Assembly (NCBI RefSeq): GCF_028416635.1
Contig: NZ_CP114013.1
Coordinates: 1,426,001-1,490,000 of the forward strand
DNA: 64,000 bases
Source of the DNA: Baekduia alba
Lineage (GTDB): Bacteria > Actinomycetota > Thermoleophilia > Solirubrobacterales > Solirubrobacteraceae
Reading direction: 5' to 3'
The first letter of the stretch is position 1. Every line of letters begins with the position of its first letter. The notes under the pieces were generated by a model that saw only the letters and a program-made list of their open reading frames with translations, was not told the DNA's origin and did not search any database. Shown here in pieces: positions 10,217 through 18,844 of the stretch. The translations under genes were made by a program, and so were the position numbers.

Positions 10217-11257
10217 ATGCCCAACGCACCGCAGAGCACCGACGGCGCTGCTGTCGCCGTCGGAGACGGTGCGTTCGGCGATCAGCTCGTCGCGCAGCGT
10301 GACGCCCCCGTAGGCGGCCAGGCCGTCCTCGAGGGCGTGATGATGCGCGGGATCTCGACCTGGTCGGTCGCGGTCCGCAAGCCCCTGCCCGAGCAGCTGC
10401 ACGAGGGCGGGCTCGACGCCGAGGAGGTCCCGCTCGGCGAGATCGAGGTCACCTCGCAGCCGCTCACGTCGGTGCTCAAGAAGCACCGCGTCCTGCGCCT
10501 GCCGCTGATCCGCGGCGTCGTCGCCCTGGGCGAGTCGCTCGCCATCGGCTTCAAGGCGCTGGGCATCAGCGCCAACGCGCAGCTGCCCGAGGACGAGCAG
10601 GAGATCTCCGGCGGCGTCTGGGCCGGCACCGTCGTCGTCGCGATCCTGCTGGCGGTCGGCCTCTTCTTCGTCATCCCGGTCGGGCTGACCTCGCTCATCA
10701 AGGACCAGCTGAACTCGTCGTTCCTGTTCTGGCTGGTCGAGGGCGTGCTGCGCACCGGCATCTTCCTCGGCTACCTGCTGCTGCTCTCGCGGCTGCGCGA
10801 CCTGCGCCGCGTCTTCGAGTACCACGGCGCCGAGCACAAGACGATCTCGTGCTACGAGGCCGGGCTGGAGCTGACGCCCGCCAACGCGCAGCGCTTCAGC
10901 CGCCTGCACCCGCGCTGCGGCACGAGCTTCCTCCTGGTGGTGATGATCGTCGCGATCTTCGTCTTCGCCCCGATCGGCCTGCCCGCCTGGTACTTCCTGG
11001 TCCTGACGCGCATCGTCGGCGTCCCGCTGATCGCCGGCATCTCGTTCGAGCTGATCAAGTTCGCCGGCAAGAACCGCCGCCGCGCCTGGGTCCGGGCCAT
11101 CATGTGGCCGGGCCTGATGCTCCAGAAGCTGACGACCCGCGAGCCCGACCTCGATCAGCTCGCGGTCGCGATCGCCGCCATGAACGCCGTCCTCGCGGTG
11201 GAGAACCCGATGGGGGCCTCCGAAGAGGAGATGCTCGGCATGGAAGTGGTGGCTTAG
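10217..11257 (+). CDS. DUF1385 / YqhQ-like membrane protein
   Basis: This 346-residue protein has the family hallmark GGQAVLEGVMMRG near residues 34-46 and EYHGAEHKTISCYEAG near 202-217, with about five hydrophobic segments. DUF1385 proteins occur beside prfA/prmC in many Gram-positive bacteria. Their function is not established; metal-like His/Glu/Cys residues in the second motif are suggestive only. It starts 13 bases after rpmE. Confidence 0.88.
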   Translation: MPNAPQSTDGAAVAVGDGAFGDQLVAQRDAPVGGQAVLEGVMMRGISTWSVAVRKPLPEQLHEGGLDAEEVPLGEIEVTSQPLTSVLKKHRVLRLPLIRGVVALGESLAIGFKALGISANAQLPEDEQEISGGVWAGTVVVAILLAVGLFFVIPVGLTSLIKDQLNSSFLFWLVEGVLRTGIFLGYLLLLSRLRDLRRVFEYHGAEHKTISCYEAGLELTPANAQRFSRLHPRCGTSFLLVVMIVAIFVFAPIGLPAWYFLVLTRIVGVPLIAGISFELIKFAGKNRRRAWVRAIMWPGLMLQKLTTREPDLDQLAVAIAAMNAVLAVENPMGASEEEMLGMEVVA

Positions 11258-11267
11258 CCAGCGCGGC

Positions 11268-11288
11268 TGTGCGACCGTCGGTCGCACA
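11268..11288. terminator. Perfect short hairpin between the DUF1385 gene and prfA
   Basis: TGTGCGACC and GGTCGCACA pair perfectly over 9 bp with a 3-base loop. It lies 10 bases after the DUF1385 stop and just upstream of a TAGGCT -10-like element (11293-11298) for prfA. It may terminate the upstream transcript or act as an operator at the prfA promoter. Confidence 0.5.
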
Positions 11289-11308
11289 ACGGTAGGCTCG
11301 AAGGTCGC

Positions 11309-12352
11309 ATGATCGAGTCCCTCGTCGACCAGATCGAGTCCCGGTTCGCCGAGGTCGGTCGCCTCATCACCGACCCCGCGGTCATCGGTGACCGCAACCG
11401 CTACGCCGAGGTCGGGCGTGAGTACCGGCGCCTGGAGCCCGCGGCGAAGCTGGCCGAGGACTGGCGCCACGCGGTCGACGACCAGGCCGGCGCCCGCGAG
11501 CTGCTGACCGAGGGTGAGGATCCGGAGCTGCGCGATCTGCTGCGCACGTCCGAGGCGCGCATCGAGGAGCTCGAGGAGGAGATCCGGCTCGCGATGGTCG
11601 AGCCCGATCCCAACGACGACAAGAACGTCATCGTCGAGATCCAGGGCGGCGCCGGGGGCGAGGAGGCCGGGCTGTGGGCCGGCGACCTCTACCGGATGTT
11701 CACCCGCTATGCCGAGCGTCGCGGGTTCACTGCAGAGCCCATGGACGTCGGCGACGGCAAGTACACCTTCGCGATCAAGGGCGACGGCGCCTACTCGATC
11801 TTCAAGTTCGAGGGCGGGACGCACCGCGTGCAGCGCGTGCCGGCGACCGAGTCCCAGGGTCGCATCCACACCTCGACCGCGACCGTGGCGATCCTGCCCG
11901 AGGCCGAGGACGTCGACATCCACATCGACCCCAACGACCTCAACATCGACGTCTACCGCTCCGGCGGCCCGGGTGGCCAGTCGGTCAACACCACCGACTC
12001 GGCGGTGCGCATCACGCACAAGCCGACGGGGATCGCGGTCGCGATGCAGGACGAGAAGTCGCAGCTGCAGAACCGTGAGAAGGCGATGCGCGTCCTGCGC
12101 GCGCGCCTCTACGAGGCCGCGCTGGCCGAGCAGCAGGCGGCCGCCGCCGACGCGCGCCGCTCGCAGGTCGGGACCGGCGATCGCGCCGAGAAGATCCGGA
12201 CCTACAACTACGGCGAGCGGCGCGTCACCGACCATCGCATCAAGCACACGGCGCACAACCTGGACGCGGTCCTCGAAGGCGAGCTCGACGAGTTCACCGC
12301 TGCCCTGCAGGACGACGAGAAGCGCCGCGGCCTGGAGTCGCAGGCCGCCTAG
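11309..12352 (+). CDS. prfA: Peptide chain release factor 1
   Basis: The 347-residue length is normal for RF1. The GGQ motif for peptidyl-tRNA hydrolysis lies in SGGPGGQSVNTTDSAVRITH near residues 219-238. The C-terminal region GDRAEKIRTYNYGERRVTDHR is also typical of RF1. It reads UAA and UAG stops. The next gene, prmC, begins 11 bases later and encodes the methylase of the GGQ glutamine, the usual pairing. Confidence 0.97.
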   Translation: MIESLVDQIESRFAEVGRLITDPAVIGDRNRYAEVGREYRRLEPAAKLAEDWRHAVDDQAGARELLTEGEDPELRDLLRTSEARIEELEEEIRLAMVEPDPNDDKNVIVEIQGGAGGEEAGLWAGDLYRMFTRYAERRGFTAEPMDVGDGKYTFAIKGDGAYSIFKFEGGTHRVQRVPATESQGRIHTSTATVAILPEAEDVDIHIDPNDLNIDVYRSGGPGGQSVNTTDSAVRITHKPTGIAVAMQDEKSQLQNREKAMRVLRARLYEAALAEQQAAAADARRSQVGTGDRAEKIRTYNYGERRVTDHRIKHTAHNLDAVLEGELDEFTAALQDDEKRRGLESQAA

Positions 12353-12363
12353 GCCGCCAGTCG

Positions 12364-13206
12364 ATGCCCTCGCCTTTCGCCGGCCCTGGCGTGCGGGAAG
12401 CGCTGGACTCGGCGCTGGTCGCGCTGAACGCGGCGAAGGTGGACTCGCCGCGCCTGGACGCCGAGGTGCTGCTCGGCCACGCGCTTGGCGTCGACCGCAC
12501 CACGCTGTGGCTGGACCCCGACCGCGAGGTCACCGGCGACGCGGCGCGCTGGTTCCGCGACGCGATCCGGCGCCGTACGGTCGAGCGCGTGCCGGTGGCC
12601 TACCTGGTGGGCCACAAGGGCTTCCGGCATCTGGACCTGCACGTAGACGCGCGCGTGCTCGTCCCGCGGCCAGAGACCGAGCACCTCGTCGAGGCGCTTC
12701 TCGAGCTGCCGTCCGGAGCGCGCGTGCACGACGTCGGGACGGGCTCGGGCGCGATCGCGCTCGCGCTGAAGGACGAGCGGCCCGACCTGCGCGTCAGCGC
12801 CTCGGACGTCTCGCCCGACGCCCTGGCGGTGGCGCACGCCAACGCCGAGCGCCTCGGGCTCGACGTCACGTTCTCGCAGGGCGACCTGCTCGACGGCATC
12901 GACCCGCACGTCGACGTCGTCGTCTCCAACCCGCCGTACGTGCAGGACGGCGATCGGGCGTCGATGGCGCCCGAGGTCGTCGGCCACGAGCCGAAGCTCG
13001 CGCTGTTCGCGGGCGCCGACGGGCTGCGGACGATCCGCCCGCTGGTCACGCAGGCGGCGGCGACCGACGCCGAGCTGCTGGCGCTGGAGGTCGGCGCCGG
13101 GCAGGCGCCGGCGGTCCGGGCGCTGGTCGCGGCCGCGGGCTTCCCGGAGGTCGAGACGGTCTGCGACCTCGCGGGTCACGAGCGCGTGGTGCTGGGACGG
13201 CGCTGA
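12364..13206 (+). CDS. prmC: Release-factor glutamine N5-methyltransferase
   Basis: A 280-residue protein with a helical N-terminal substrate domain (1-85), the SAM-binding motif DVGTGSGAIALAL near 119-131 and the catalytic NPPY motif near 190-193. It methylates the GGQ glutamine of release factors such as PrfA, encoded immediately upstream. The next gene begins 1 base after its stop codon, so the two are translationally close. Confidence 0.95.
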   Translation: MPSPFAGPGVREALDSALVALNAAKVDSPRLDAEVLLGHALGVDRTTLWLDPDREVTGDAARWFRDAIRRRTVERVPVAYLVGHKGFRHLDLHVDARVLVPRPETEHLVEALLELPSGARVHDVGTGSGAIALALKDERPDLRVSASDVSPDALAVAHANAERLGLDVTFSQGDLLDGIDPHVDVVVSNPPYVQDGDRASMAPEVVGHEPKLALFAGADGLRTIRPLVTQAAATDAELLALEVGAGQAPAVRALVAAAGFPEVETVCDLAGHERVVLGRR

Positions 13207-13207
13207 G

Positions 13208-13831
13208 GTGATCACGCCCGACCAGGCCGCGACGTTCGAGCGCTGCATGGCGGTCGGTGGCGTGGCGATCTTCGGGGCCGACACGGTCTACGGGCTCGCG
13301 TGCGACCCCGACACGCGCGAGGCGGTCGAGCGGCTGTACGCCATGAAGGGGCGGCGGCCGGACAAACCCGCGGCGGTGATGCTCTTCTCGCTGGACCTCG
13401 CGCTGGCCGCGCTGCCGGAGCTGGGGCCGCGGACGGTCGCGGGGCTCGAAGGGCTGCTGCCCGGCCCGGTCACGGTCCTGCTGCCCAACCCGACGCGGCG
13501 GTTCCCGCTGGCCTGCGGGCCGGATCCGGAGACGGTCGGGCTGCGCGTCCCGGCGCTCGGCCCGGCGACCGCCGCGCTCGGCGCCGTGCGCTGGCCCGTC
13601 ATGCAGTCCTCGGCGAACCCGTCCGGCGGGGCGGACGCGCGGCGGGTGGCGGACATCCCGGCGGCGATCCGCTCCGCGGTCGATCTGGTGCTCGACGCCG
13701 GCGACCTCGACGGCACCGCGTCGACCGTCGTGGACCTGCGCGCGTTCGAGGAGCACGGCACCTGGGAGGTCGTCCGGGAGGGCGCGCTGGCCCGCTCCTG
13801 CGTCGCGGCGACGCTCGAAGGCCTGGCCTGA
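13208..13831 (+). CDS. tsaC: L-threonylcarbamoyladenylate synthase (TsaC/Sua5/YrdC)
   Basis: The 207-residue YrdC-fold protein shows GGVAIFGADTVYGLACD (about 17-33), KGRRPDKPAAVM (nucleotide/bicarbonate pocket) and SSANPSGG (near 136-143). It makes threonylcarbamoyl-AMP from threonine, bicarbonate and ATP for the t6A37 modification of tRNAs. The start is GTG, next to the prmC stop. It lacks the extra C-terminal Sua5 domain, so it is the short form. Confidence 0.93.
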   Translation: MITPDQAATFERCMAVGGVAIFGADTVYGLACDPDTREAVERLYAMKGRRPDKPAAVMLFSLDLALAALPELGPRTVAGLEGLLPGPVTVLLPNPTRRFPLACGPDPETVGLRVPALGPATAALGAVRWPVMQSSANPSGGADARRVADIPAAIRSAVDLVLDAGDLDGTASTVVDLRAFEEHGTWEVVREGALARSCVAATLEGLA

Positions 13832-13905
13832 CGGCGAAGTTCCCGGACTTTGGGATCGCTCGCGGAGTCCCATGTCGGGCGCGTCCGTTGTACATTGGCC
13901 GCGTC

Positions 13906-14370
13906 ATGGTCATCGCCATCGGGTCGGACCACGCGGGCTACCACCTCAAGGAGCACGTCAAGCGCGTGCTCGAGGCTGGCGGCCATGAGATCCTCGACGT
14001 CGGGACCGAGACGCCCGAGTCGGTGGACTACCCCGCCTTCGCGGAGCAGGCGGCGCGCCTGGTCGGCGACGGGCAGGCCGAGCGCGCGATCCTCGCGTGC
14101 GGATCGGGCGTCGGCGTCGCGATCGTCGCCAACAAGGTCGCGGGCGTGCGGGCGGTCAACGCGCACGACCCGAGCGAGGTCGAGATGGCGCGACGCCACA
14201 ACGACGCCAACACGGTGACGTTGAGCGGCGCACGGCTCGCTCCCGACCAGGCCGACGCGATCGTCGAGCGCTTCCTGCGCACGACGTTCGAGGGCGGTCG
14301 CCACGCCCGCCGGGTCGGCCAGATCTCCGCGTTGGACGGCTCGGCCGTTCGCGACCGCGTTCCCGGCTGA
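13906..14370 (+). CDS. rpiB: Ribose-5-phosphate isomerase B
   Basis: This 154-residue protein begins IAIGSDHAGYHLKEH, with the GSDHAG phosphosugar motif, and contains ILACGSGVGVAIVANK with the catalytic cysteine. It then has the AR(R)HNDANTVTLSGARL region typical of RpiB. It interconverts ribose-5-phosphate and ribulose-5-phosphate. The ATG at 13906 follows a TACATT element (13891-13896), implying a very short leader. Confidence 0.95.
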   Translation: MVIAIGSDHAGYHLKEHVKRVLEAGGHEILDVGTETPESVDYPAFAEQAARLVGDGQAERAILACGSGVGVAIVANKVAGVRAVNAHDPSEVEMARRHNDANTVTLSGARLAPDQADAIVERFLRTTFEGGRHARRVGQISALDGSAVRDRVPG

Positions 14371-14380
14371 TACCGTCGAG

Positions 14381-14458
14381 GGCGTCGCGACTGGCGCCGA
14401 GGGAGGATGCAACCTCCGGGGAGCGACACCAACTGTTCTGCCGCGCGCCTGGGCATCC
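14381..14458 (+). ncRNA. ZTP (pfl) riboswitch controlling glyA
   Basis: All parts of the pfl/ZTP aptamer can be traced. P1 is GTCGC (14384-14388) with GCGAC (14423-14427). The conserved GACTGGCG follows P1. P2 is GGAGG (14402-14406) with CCTCC (14413-14417), followed by CGGGGA. P3 is TGCC (14439-14442) with GGCA (14452-14455), and its loop holds CGCC (14446-14449), which can form the pseudoknot with GGCG (14393-14396). CGCCTGGGCA is the class signature. It lies 30 bases upstream of the glyA start. Known members sense ZTP/ZMP and raise expression of folate one-carbon genes, of which glyA is a common target. Confidence 0.92.
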
Positions 14459-14487
14459 CATCGGAATCCGTAAAGGAGCTTGCCGCC

Positions 14488-15780
14488 GTGTCTTCCGATC
14501 TGAGCCCCGACTTCTTCACCCGCCCGCTTGCGGACGTCGACCCGGAGGTCGCCGACGCCATCCAGCACGAGCTGGAGCGCCAGCAGCGGACGCTGGAGAT
14601 GATCGCGTCCGAGAACTTCGTGCCCCAGTCGATCCTCGAGGCGCAGGGCAGCGTCTTGACCAACAAGTACGCCGAGGGGTATCCGGGCCGCCGGTACTAC
14701 GGCGGCTGCGAGTGGGTCGACGTCATCGAGCAGCTGGCGATCGACCGCGCCAAGGCGCTGTTCGGCGCCGACCACGCCAACGTCCAGCCGCACGCGGGCG
14801 CACAGGCGAACGCGGCCGTGTACCACGCGCTGTTGCAGCCCGGCGACACGATCATGGGCCTGGCGCTGCCGCACGGCGGCCACCTGTCACACGGCATGAA
14901 GCTGAACCTCAGCGGCCGGTTGTACGACATCGCGCCGTACGAGGTCGACCGCGAGACGTCGCTCATCGACATGGACGAGGTCGAGCGGATCGCCAAGGAC
15001 CGCAAGCCCAAGCTGCTGCTCGCGGGCTGGAGCGCGTACTCGCGGATCCTGGACTTCGAGCGCTTCCGCGCGATCGCCGACGAGGTCGGCGCCCTGTTGA
15101 TGGTGGACATGGCGCACTTCGCCGGCCTGGTCGCCGCCGGGCTGCACCCCAACCCGGTGCCGTACGCCGACGTCGTGACGTCGACCGTGCACAAGACGCT
15201 GGGCGGCGCGCGCGGCGGGCTGATCCTCTGCACCGAGGAGCACGCCAAGGCCATCAACAGCGCCGTGTTCCCGGGTCAGCAGGGCGGGCCGCTGGAGCAC
15301 GTGATCGCCGGCAAGGCGGTCGCGTTCAAGATCGCGGCGTCCGAGGCGTTCCGCGAGCGCCAGGAGCGCACGGTCGCGGGCGCGCAGGCGGTCGCCGCGG
15401 CGCTCATGGGCGCCGGTCACGGCGTGAACGTGCTGACCGGCGGGACCGACGTGCACCTGGCGCTGGTGGATCTTCGCGAGAGCGAGATCGACGGCCAGCA
15501 GTCCGAGGACCGCCTGCACGACATCGGCATCACGGTCAACCGCAACGCCGTCCCGTTCGACCCCCGCCCGCCGATGGTGACGAGCGGGCTGCGCGTCGGC
15601 ACCTCGGCGCTGGCGACCCGCGGCCTCCAGCTCGAGGACTTCCGCGAGGTCGGCGACATCATCGCCACTGCGCTGACGCCCGACTTCGACACCAAGCACG
15701 ACGAGCTCGCGGACCGCGTATCGGCGATCGCCGACCGCTACCCGCTCTACGAGCACCTCGGCGCGGGCGCCGCCGCGTAG
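14488..15780 (+). CDS. glyA: Serine hydroxymethyltransferase
   Basis: The 430-residue PLP enzyme contains IASENFVP near 33-40, [23 protein letters not shown], and the PLP-lysine motif [14 protein letters not shown] near 231-244. It converts serine and tetrahydrofolate to glycine and methylene-THF. GTG at 14488 is chosen because AAAGGAGC lies just upstream and the protein then starts at normal family position; the earlier ATG at 14407 falls inside the riboswitch. Expression is probably set by the ZTP riboswitch. Confidence 0.97.
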   Translation: MSSDLSPDFFTRPLADVDPEVADAIQHELERQQRTLEMIASENFVPQSILEAQGSVLTNKYAEGYPGRRYYGGCEWVDVIEQLAIDRAKALFGADHANVQPHAGAQANAAVYHALLQPGDTIMGLALPHGGHLSHGMKLNLSGRLYDIAPYEVDRETSLIDMDEVERIAKDRKPKLLLAGWSAYSRILDFERFRAIADEVGALLMVDMAHFAGLVAAGLHPNPVPYADVVTSTVHKTLGGARGGLILCTEEHAKAINSAVFPGQQGGPLEHVIAGKAVAFKIAASEAFRERQERTVAGAQAVAAALMGAGHGVNVLTGGTDVHLALVDLRESEIDGQQSEDRLHDIGITVNRNAVPFDPRPPMVTSGLRVGTSALATRGLQLEDFREVGDIIATALTPDFDTKHDELADRVSAIADRYPLYEHLGAGAAA

Positions 15781-15790
15781 CGAGCGCCTC

Positions 15791-15820
15791 CGAGGCGCCG
15801 CGCTCCGACGCGGCGCCTCG
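15791..15820 (+). terminator. Hairpin terminator after glyA
   Basis: CGAGGCGCCGCG and CGCGGCGCCTCG form a perfect 12-bp stem with the loop CTCCGA, 10 bases after the glyA stop. There is no T tract, as is common in high-GC actinobacteria. Confidence 0.7.
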
Positions 15821-16040
15821 GTTGACACGCCTTGCAGCGTCTCGGTGGCGCGGCACGCCGTTGGCCGCGGTCCGCGCTTCCGCACCGGTCCGTTGTCGTC
15901 GCCGGCGGCGCCTCCGCCGCCGCGCTCCGCCGCCCTCGGTTGACGCGCCTCAACACGTCTCGGTGGCGCGGCACGCCGTTGGCCGCGGTCCGCGCCACCG
16001 GCACCATCAACGCCTCCGCACCGGTCCGTCGTCGCCCCGG
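15816..16040. repeat. Two-copy direct repeat, period about 118 bp
   Basis: The segment beginning CCTCGGTTGAC at 15816 recurs at 15934. The long stretch GTCTCGGTGGCGCGGCACGC and onward through GGTCCGCGC is identical in both copies for over 40 bases. A second shared piece, CCGCACCGGTCCG, follows each copy at slightly different distance. It fills the non-coding gap between glyA and the convergent P-loop gene. No coding frame is convincing; function unknown. Confidence 0.7.
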
Positions 16041-16075
16041 GCGACGCAACCCGCGCCGCTCTCCATCGGCCCCCG

Positions 16076-16582
16076 CTACCCGAGCCGCGCCGCGATCTCC
16101 GTGGCGACGTCCGCCGCCTCGCGGCCCTGGGTCGACAGCACCAGGTCGATCCCGGGCAGCGATGGCATCGTCTCCGCCAGCTGCCGGGCGTGGGTGATGA
16201 GGTGGGGTTTGCCGGGCCAGGTGTCGGGCTCGCGTGCGGTGATGCGTGCCGCGACCAGGTCCGGTGGTGCGCTCAGGCAGACGACCAGGACGTCGGAGGC
16301 AGCGCAGCCGGTCGCCGCCACGACGCCGGCCAGCTCCGCGGCCGTCTCCGTCGTCGCCGCGATCAGGAACCGCTCCCGGCCCGCCTCGCGCTGCACCGCG
16401 AGGACCGCCGTCAGCTGGGCGATCCACACGACGCCGGGGAGGAGCGGCCAGCCCATAGCCAGCTGCTCGGACTCGATCGACCCGTGCGCCACGCCGTCGA
16501 TCTGCAGCCGCGTGCTCAGCGCCTCCAACACGGAGGACTTGCCCGAGCCGGGCGCCCCGATCAGCACGAGCGTCGCCGTCAT
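16076..16582 (-). CDS. P-loop NTPase / small-molecule-kinase-like protein
   Basis: The 168-residue protein starts with a beta strand and Walker A motif GAPGSGKSS (residues 9-17). It has a fold-size typical of nucleotide or shikimate-type kinases, but no family-specific motif I can name. It overlaps the 3' end of the upstream glycosyltransferase by 4 bases (ATGA), so the two are translationally coupled. It might phosphorylate a small metabolite; the substrate is unknown. Confidence 0.7.
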   Translation of the reverse strand: MTATLVLIGAPGSGKSSVLEALSTRLQIDGVAHGSIESEQLAMGWPLLPGVVWIAQLTAVLAVQREAGRERFLIAATTETAAELAGVVAATGCAASDVLVVCLSAPPDLVAARITAREPDTWPGKPHLITHARQLAETMPSLPGIDLVLSTQGREAADVATEIAARLG

Positions 16583-17610
16583 CGGCGTACCGCGGTCTCC
16601 AGGATGTCCGCCATCCGGGCGGCCTGCCGCGCCGCGTCGTGCGCGGTCGCCGCGCGCCGCGCGGCCGGGTTCGGCGACGGCATCGCGGCGGCGCGCCCCA
16701 GCGCGTCCACGAGCGCGCGCGCATCGCCTGGATCGACGAGCACGCCGGCGTCGGCCGTCACGAACTCGGGCGGACCGCCCGCGGTCGTCGCGATCACCGT
16801 GCGCTCCAGCGCCATCGCCTCCAGCGCCGCCAGCCCGAAGGGCTCCAGCAACGACGGCTGGCACAGCACGTCGCACGCGGCGATCCACGCGGCGACCTGG
16901 TCATGTCCCACGCGCCCGACGAGCGTCACGCCCGGCCGCCCCTCCAGCGCCGGCCGCAGCGGGCCGTCGCCGACGAACACCAGCGACCCACGCCCCAGCG
17001 TCGCGAACGCGTCGGCCAGCCCGATGACGTTCTTGCGCTCGATCAACGACCCGACGCACAGGAACCGCGGATGGTCAGCGCCGTCCTCGGGCCACGCCGC
17101 CGCCCGCACCGCGTCCGGCGCGAACTGCCCCAGGTCGACGCCCAGATCCGCCACCTCGCACCGCAGCCCGCCGAACCGCGCCTCCAGCCGCGCCGCCAGC
17201 CAGCGCGAGTTCGCGATCACGCCGGCCGCGCCCCGCACGACGGGCCGCGTCGACCACCGCACCGCAACTCGGTCCAGGTTCGCGACGTCCTGCCCGTGAG
17301 CCATGACCACGAGCGGTGCGCCTGCCGCGCGAGCGGCCAGCAGCCCCGCGCCCCCGGCCGGGAAGAGGAAATGCGCGAAGACGACGTCAGGCGAGAAGCG
17401 ACGGGCGGCCCGGACCGCGTCGGCGGCCAGCCCGAGGTACTTCGTGGGCGGTCCGCCGCGGCGCGAGAGCGCGGCGATCTCGACCTCGTGGCCCAGCGCC
17501 ACCAGCTCGCGCCGCAGCGGGAGCAGGAACGCGCCGAGGTCCGGCTCGTCCGGCGTCGGCCACATCTGGGTCACCATCAAGATCCGCAAATCCGCGCACA
17601 AGCCTCGCAC
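16579..17610 (-). CDS. Glycosyltransferase family 4 protein
   Basis: This 343-residue GT-B protein has an N-terminal Rossmann half starting ILMVTQMWPTPDEPDLGAFL, and a C-terminal half with FLCVGSLIERKNV (near 183-195) and the donor-binding EPFGLAALEAMA (near 259-270). It should transfer a sugar from a nucleotide donor, in cell-envelope or glycolipid synthesis. It is divergent from tagO (29 bases between starts), supporting an envelope-glycan role. Acceptor unknown. Confidence 0.88.
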   Translation of the reverse strand: MRGLCADLRILMVTQMWPTPDEPDLGAFLLPLRRELVALGHEVEIAALSRRGGPPTKYLGLAADAVRAARRFSPDVVFAHFLFPAGGAGLLAARAAGAPLVVMAHGQDVANLDRVAVRWSTRPVVRGAAGVIANSRWLAARLEARFGGLRCEVADLGVDLGQFAPDAVRAAAWPEDGADHPRFLCVGSLIERKNVIGLADAFATLGRGSLVFVGDGPLRPALEGRPGVTLVGRVGHDQVAAWIAACDVLCQPSLLEPFGLAALEAMALERTVIATTAGGPPEFVTADAGVLVDPGDARALVDALGRAAAMPSPNPAARRAATAHDAARQAARMADILETAVRR

Positions 17611-17639
17611 GCCGACGCGCCGAATACCCTTCAGCCCGG

Positions 17640-18821
17640 ATGACGGAGCTCGACGCCGTCTACGCGTTCGTCGCCGCGTTCGCCGTGGCCACGTTGCTGA
17701 CCCCGATCACGGCGCGCTTCGCCCGCCGCGTGGGCGCCGTCGATCAGCCCAAGGCGCGCGGCCTGGGCCGGGAGTCGACGCCGCTGCTCGGCGGCCTGGC
17801 GATCTTCGCGGGCGCGCTGGTCAGCGGGCTGCTGTTCATCGAGACGACGCACCGCACGCACGACCGCTTCGTCGGCATCCTGATCGGCGGCGCGCTGATC
17901 ACGCTCGTCGGCGCGCTCGACGACCGCTTCGACCTCCACCCGGCGGTCAAGCTCGTCGGCCAGGTCGCCGCCGCGATCGTCCCGGTCGCCGCGGGCGTCG
18001 AGGTCACGAACATCACGCTGCCGTTCTTCGGCGCGATCGACTTCGGCTCGGCCGGCGGCCCGATCACGGTCGTCGGGCTCGTCGCGATGATGAACGTCGT
18101 CAACTTCTCCGACGGCGTCGACGGCCTCGCGGCCGGGGTCTGCGCGATCAGCGCGGCGGCGTTCGCGATCATCGCGTTCGACCTCGACCGCAGCCACGCC
18201 GCGATCCTCGCCGCGTGCACCGCCGGCGCCGCCGCCGGGTTCCTGGTGCACAACTTCCCGCCGGCCTCCATCTACATGGGGGACTGCGGCGCGAACCTGC
18301 TCGGCTACCTGCTCGGCTGCATCGCGGTGGAGGGCGCGGTCAAGACGCAGGCGGTCCTGGCGCTGGTCATCCCGCTGGTGGTCCTGGCCGTGCCGTTCCT
18401 GGACACGACGTTCGTCGTCCTCAAGCGCATGAAGTACCGGCGCAAGGTCTACGTCGCCGACGCCAACCACTTCCACCACCGCTTCAACCGCATCGGGTTC
18501 AGCGAGCGCAAGACTCTCATCTACCTGTACGCGTGGACGCTGCTGCTCGGCGGGTTCGCGGTCGCGCTGCGCTTCATCCCGTACTCCGACAACCACGGCC
18601 ACCTCAACACGGGCTGGGCGCTCCTGGTCGCCGGCCTCGCGGTCCTCGTCACGGCGGCGTCGGCCTACCTCGTCTACGTCCTGGAGATCCTCAAGCTGCG
18701 CCGCCTCAGCGCGATCCGCGTCCGCCGCGCACACCCGGACGCGGAGCAGAGCGAGGTCGACGCGGACGTCGCGCGGCAGATGGAAACGGGCGAGTTCGAG
18801 GCGGTGAAGCGCGGCGGCTGA
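17640..18821 (+). CDS. Undecaprenyl-phosphate N-acetylglucosamine 1-phosphate transferase (TagO/WecA type)
   Basis: The 393-residue MraY-family integral membrane protein has about 10-11 helices. Cytoplasmic-loop motifs are present: DDRFDLHP (Asp-Asp pair), NFSDGVDGLAAG, YMGDCGANLLGY and the His-rich HFHHRF. It starts lipid-linked glycan synthesis by moving a HexNAc-1-phosphate to undecaprenyl phosphate. ATG at 17640 fits the family; the longer upstream frame runs into the divergent glycosyltransferase. TACCCT at 17625-17630 is a likely -10. In actinobacteria this gene usually sits right before atpI; here about 12 kb intervenes. Confidence 0.93.
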   Translation: MTELDAVYAFVAAFAVATLLTPITARFARRVGAVDQPKARGLGRESTPLLGGLAIFAGALVSGLLFIETTHRTHDRFVGILIGGALITLVGALDDRFDLHPAVKLVGQVAAAIVPVAAGVEVTNITLPFFGAIDFGSAGGPITVVGLVAMMNVVNFSDGVDGLAAGVCAISAAAFAIIAFDLDRSHAAILAACTAGAAAGFLVHNFPPASIYMGDCGANLLGYLLGCIAVEGAVKTQAVLALVIPLVVLAVPFLDTTFVVLKRMKYRRKVYVADANHFHHRFNRIGFSERKTLIYLYAWTLLLGGFAVALRFIPYSDNHGHLNTGWALLVAGLAVLVTAASAYLVYVLEILKLRRLSAIRVRRAHPDAEQSEVDADVARQMETGEFEAVKRGG

Positions 18822-18823
18822 CC

Positions 18824-18844
18824 GGCCGCGCCCGCGCCGCGGCC
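18824..18844. terminator. Bidirectional hairpin between tagO-like gene and VOC gene
   Basis: GGCCGCG and CGCGGCC pair over 7 bp around a 7-base loop in the 22-base gap between the convergent genes, touching the stop codon of the minus-strand gene. Confidence 0.5.

Noticed and set aside
16076-16888. Longer version of the P-loop protein starting at 16888
   Set aside because: The extra N-terminal ~100 residues overlap the glycosyltransferase in another frame and are Arg/Ala-rich; the Walker A strand begins right after the ATG at 16582.
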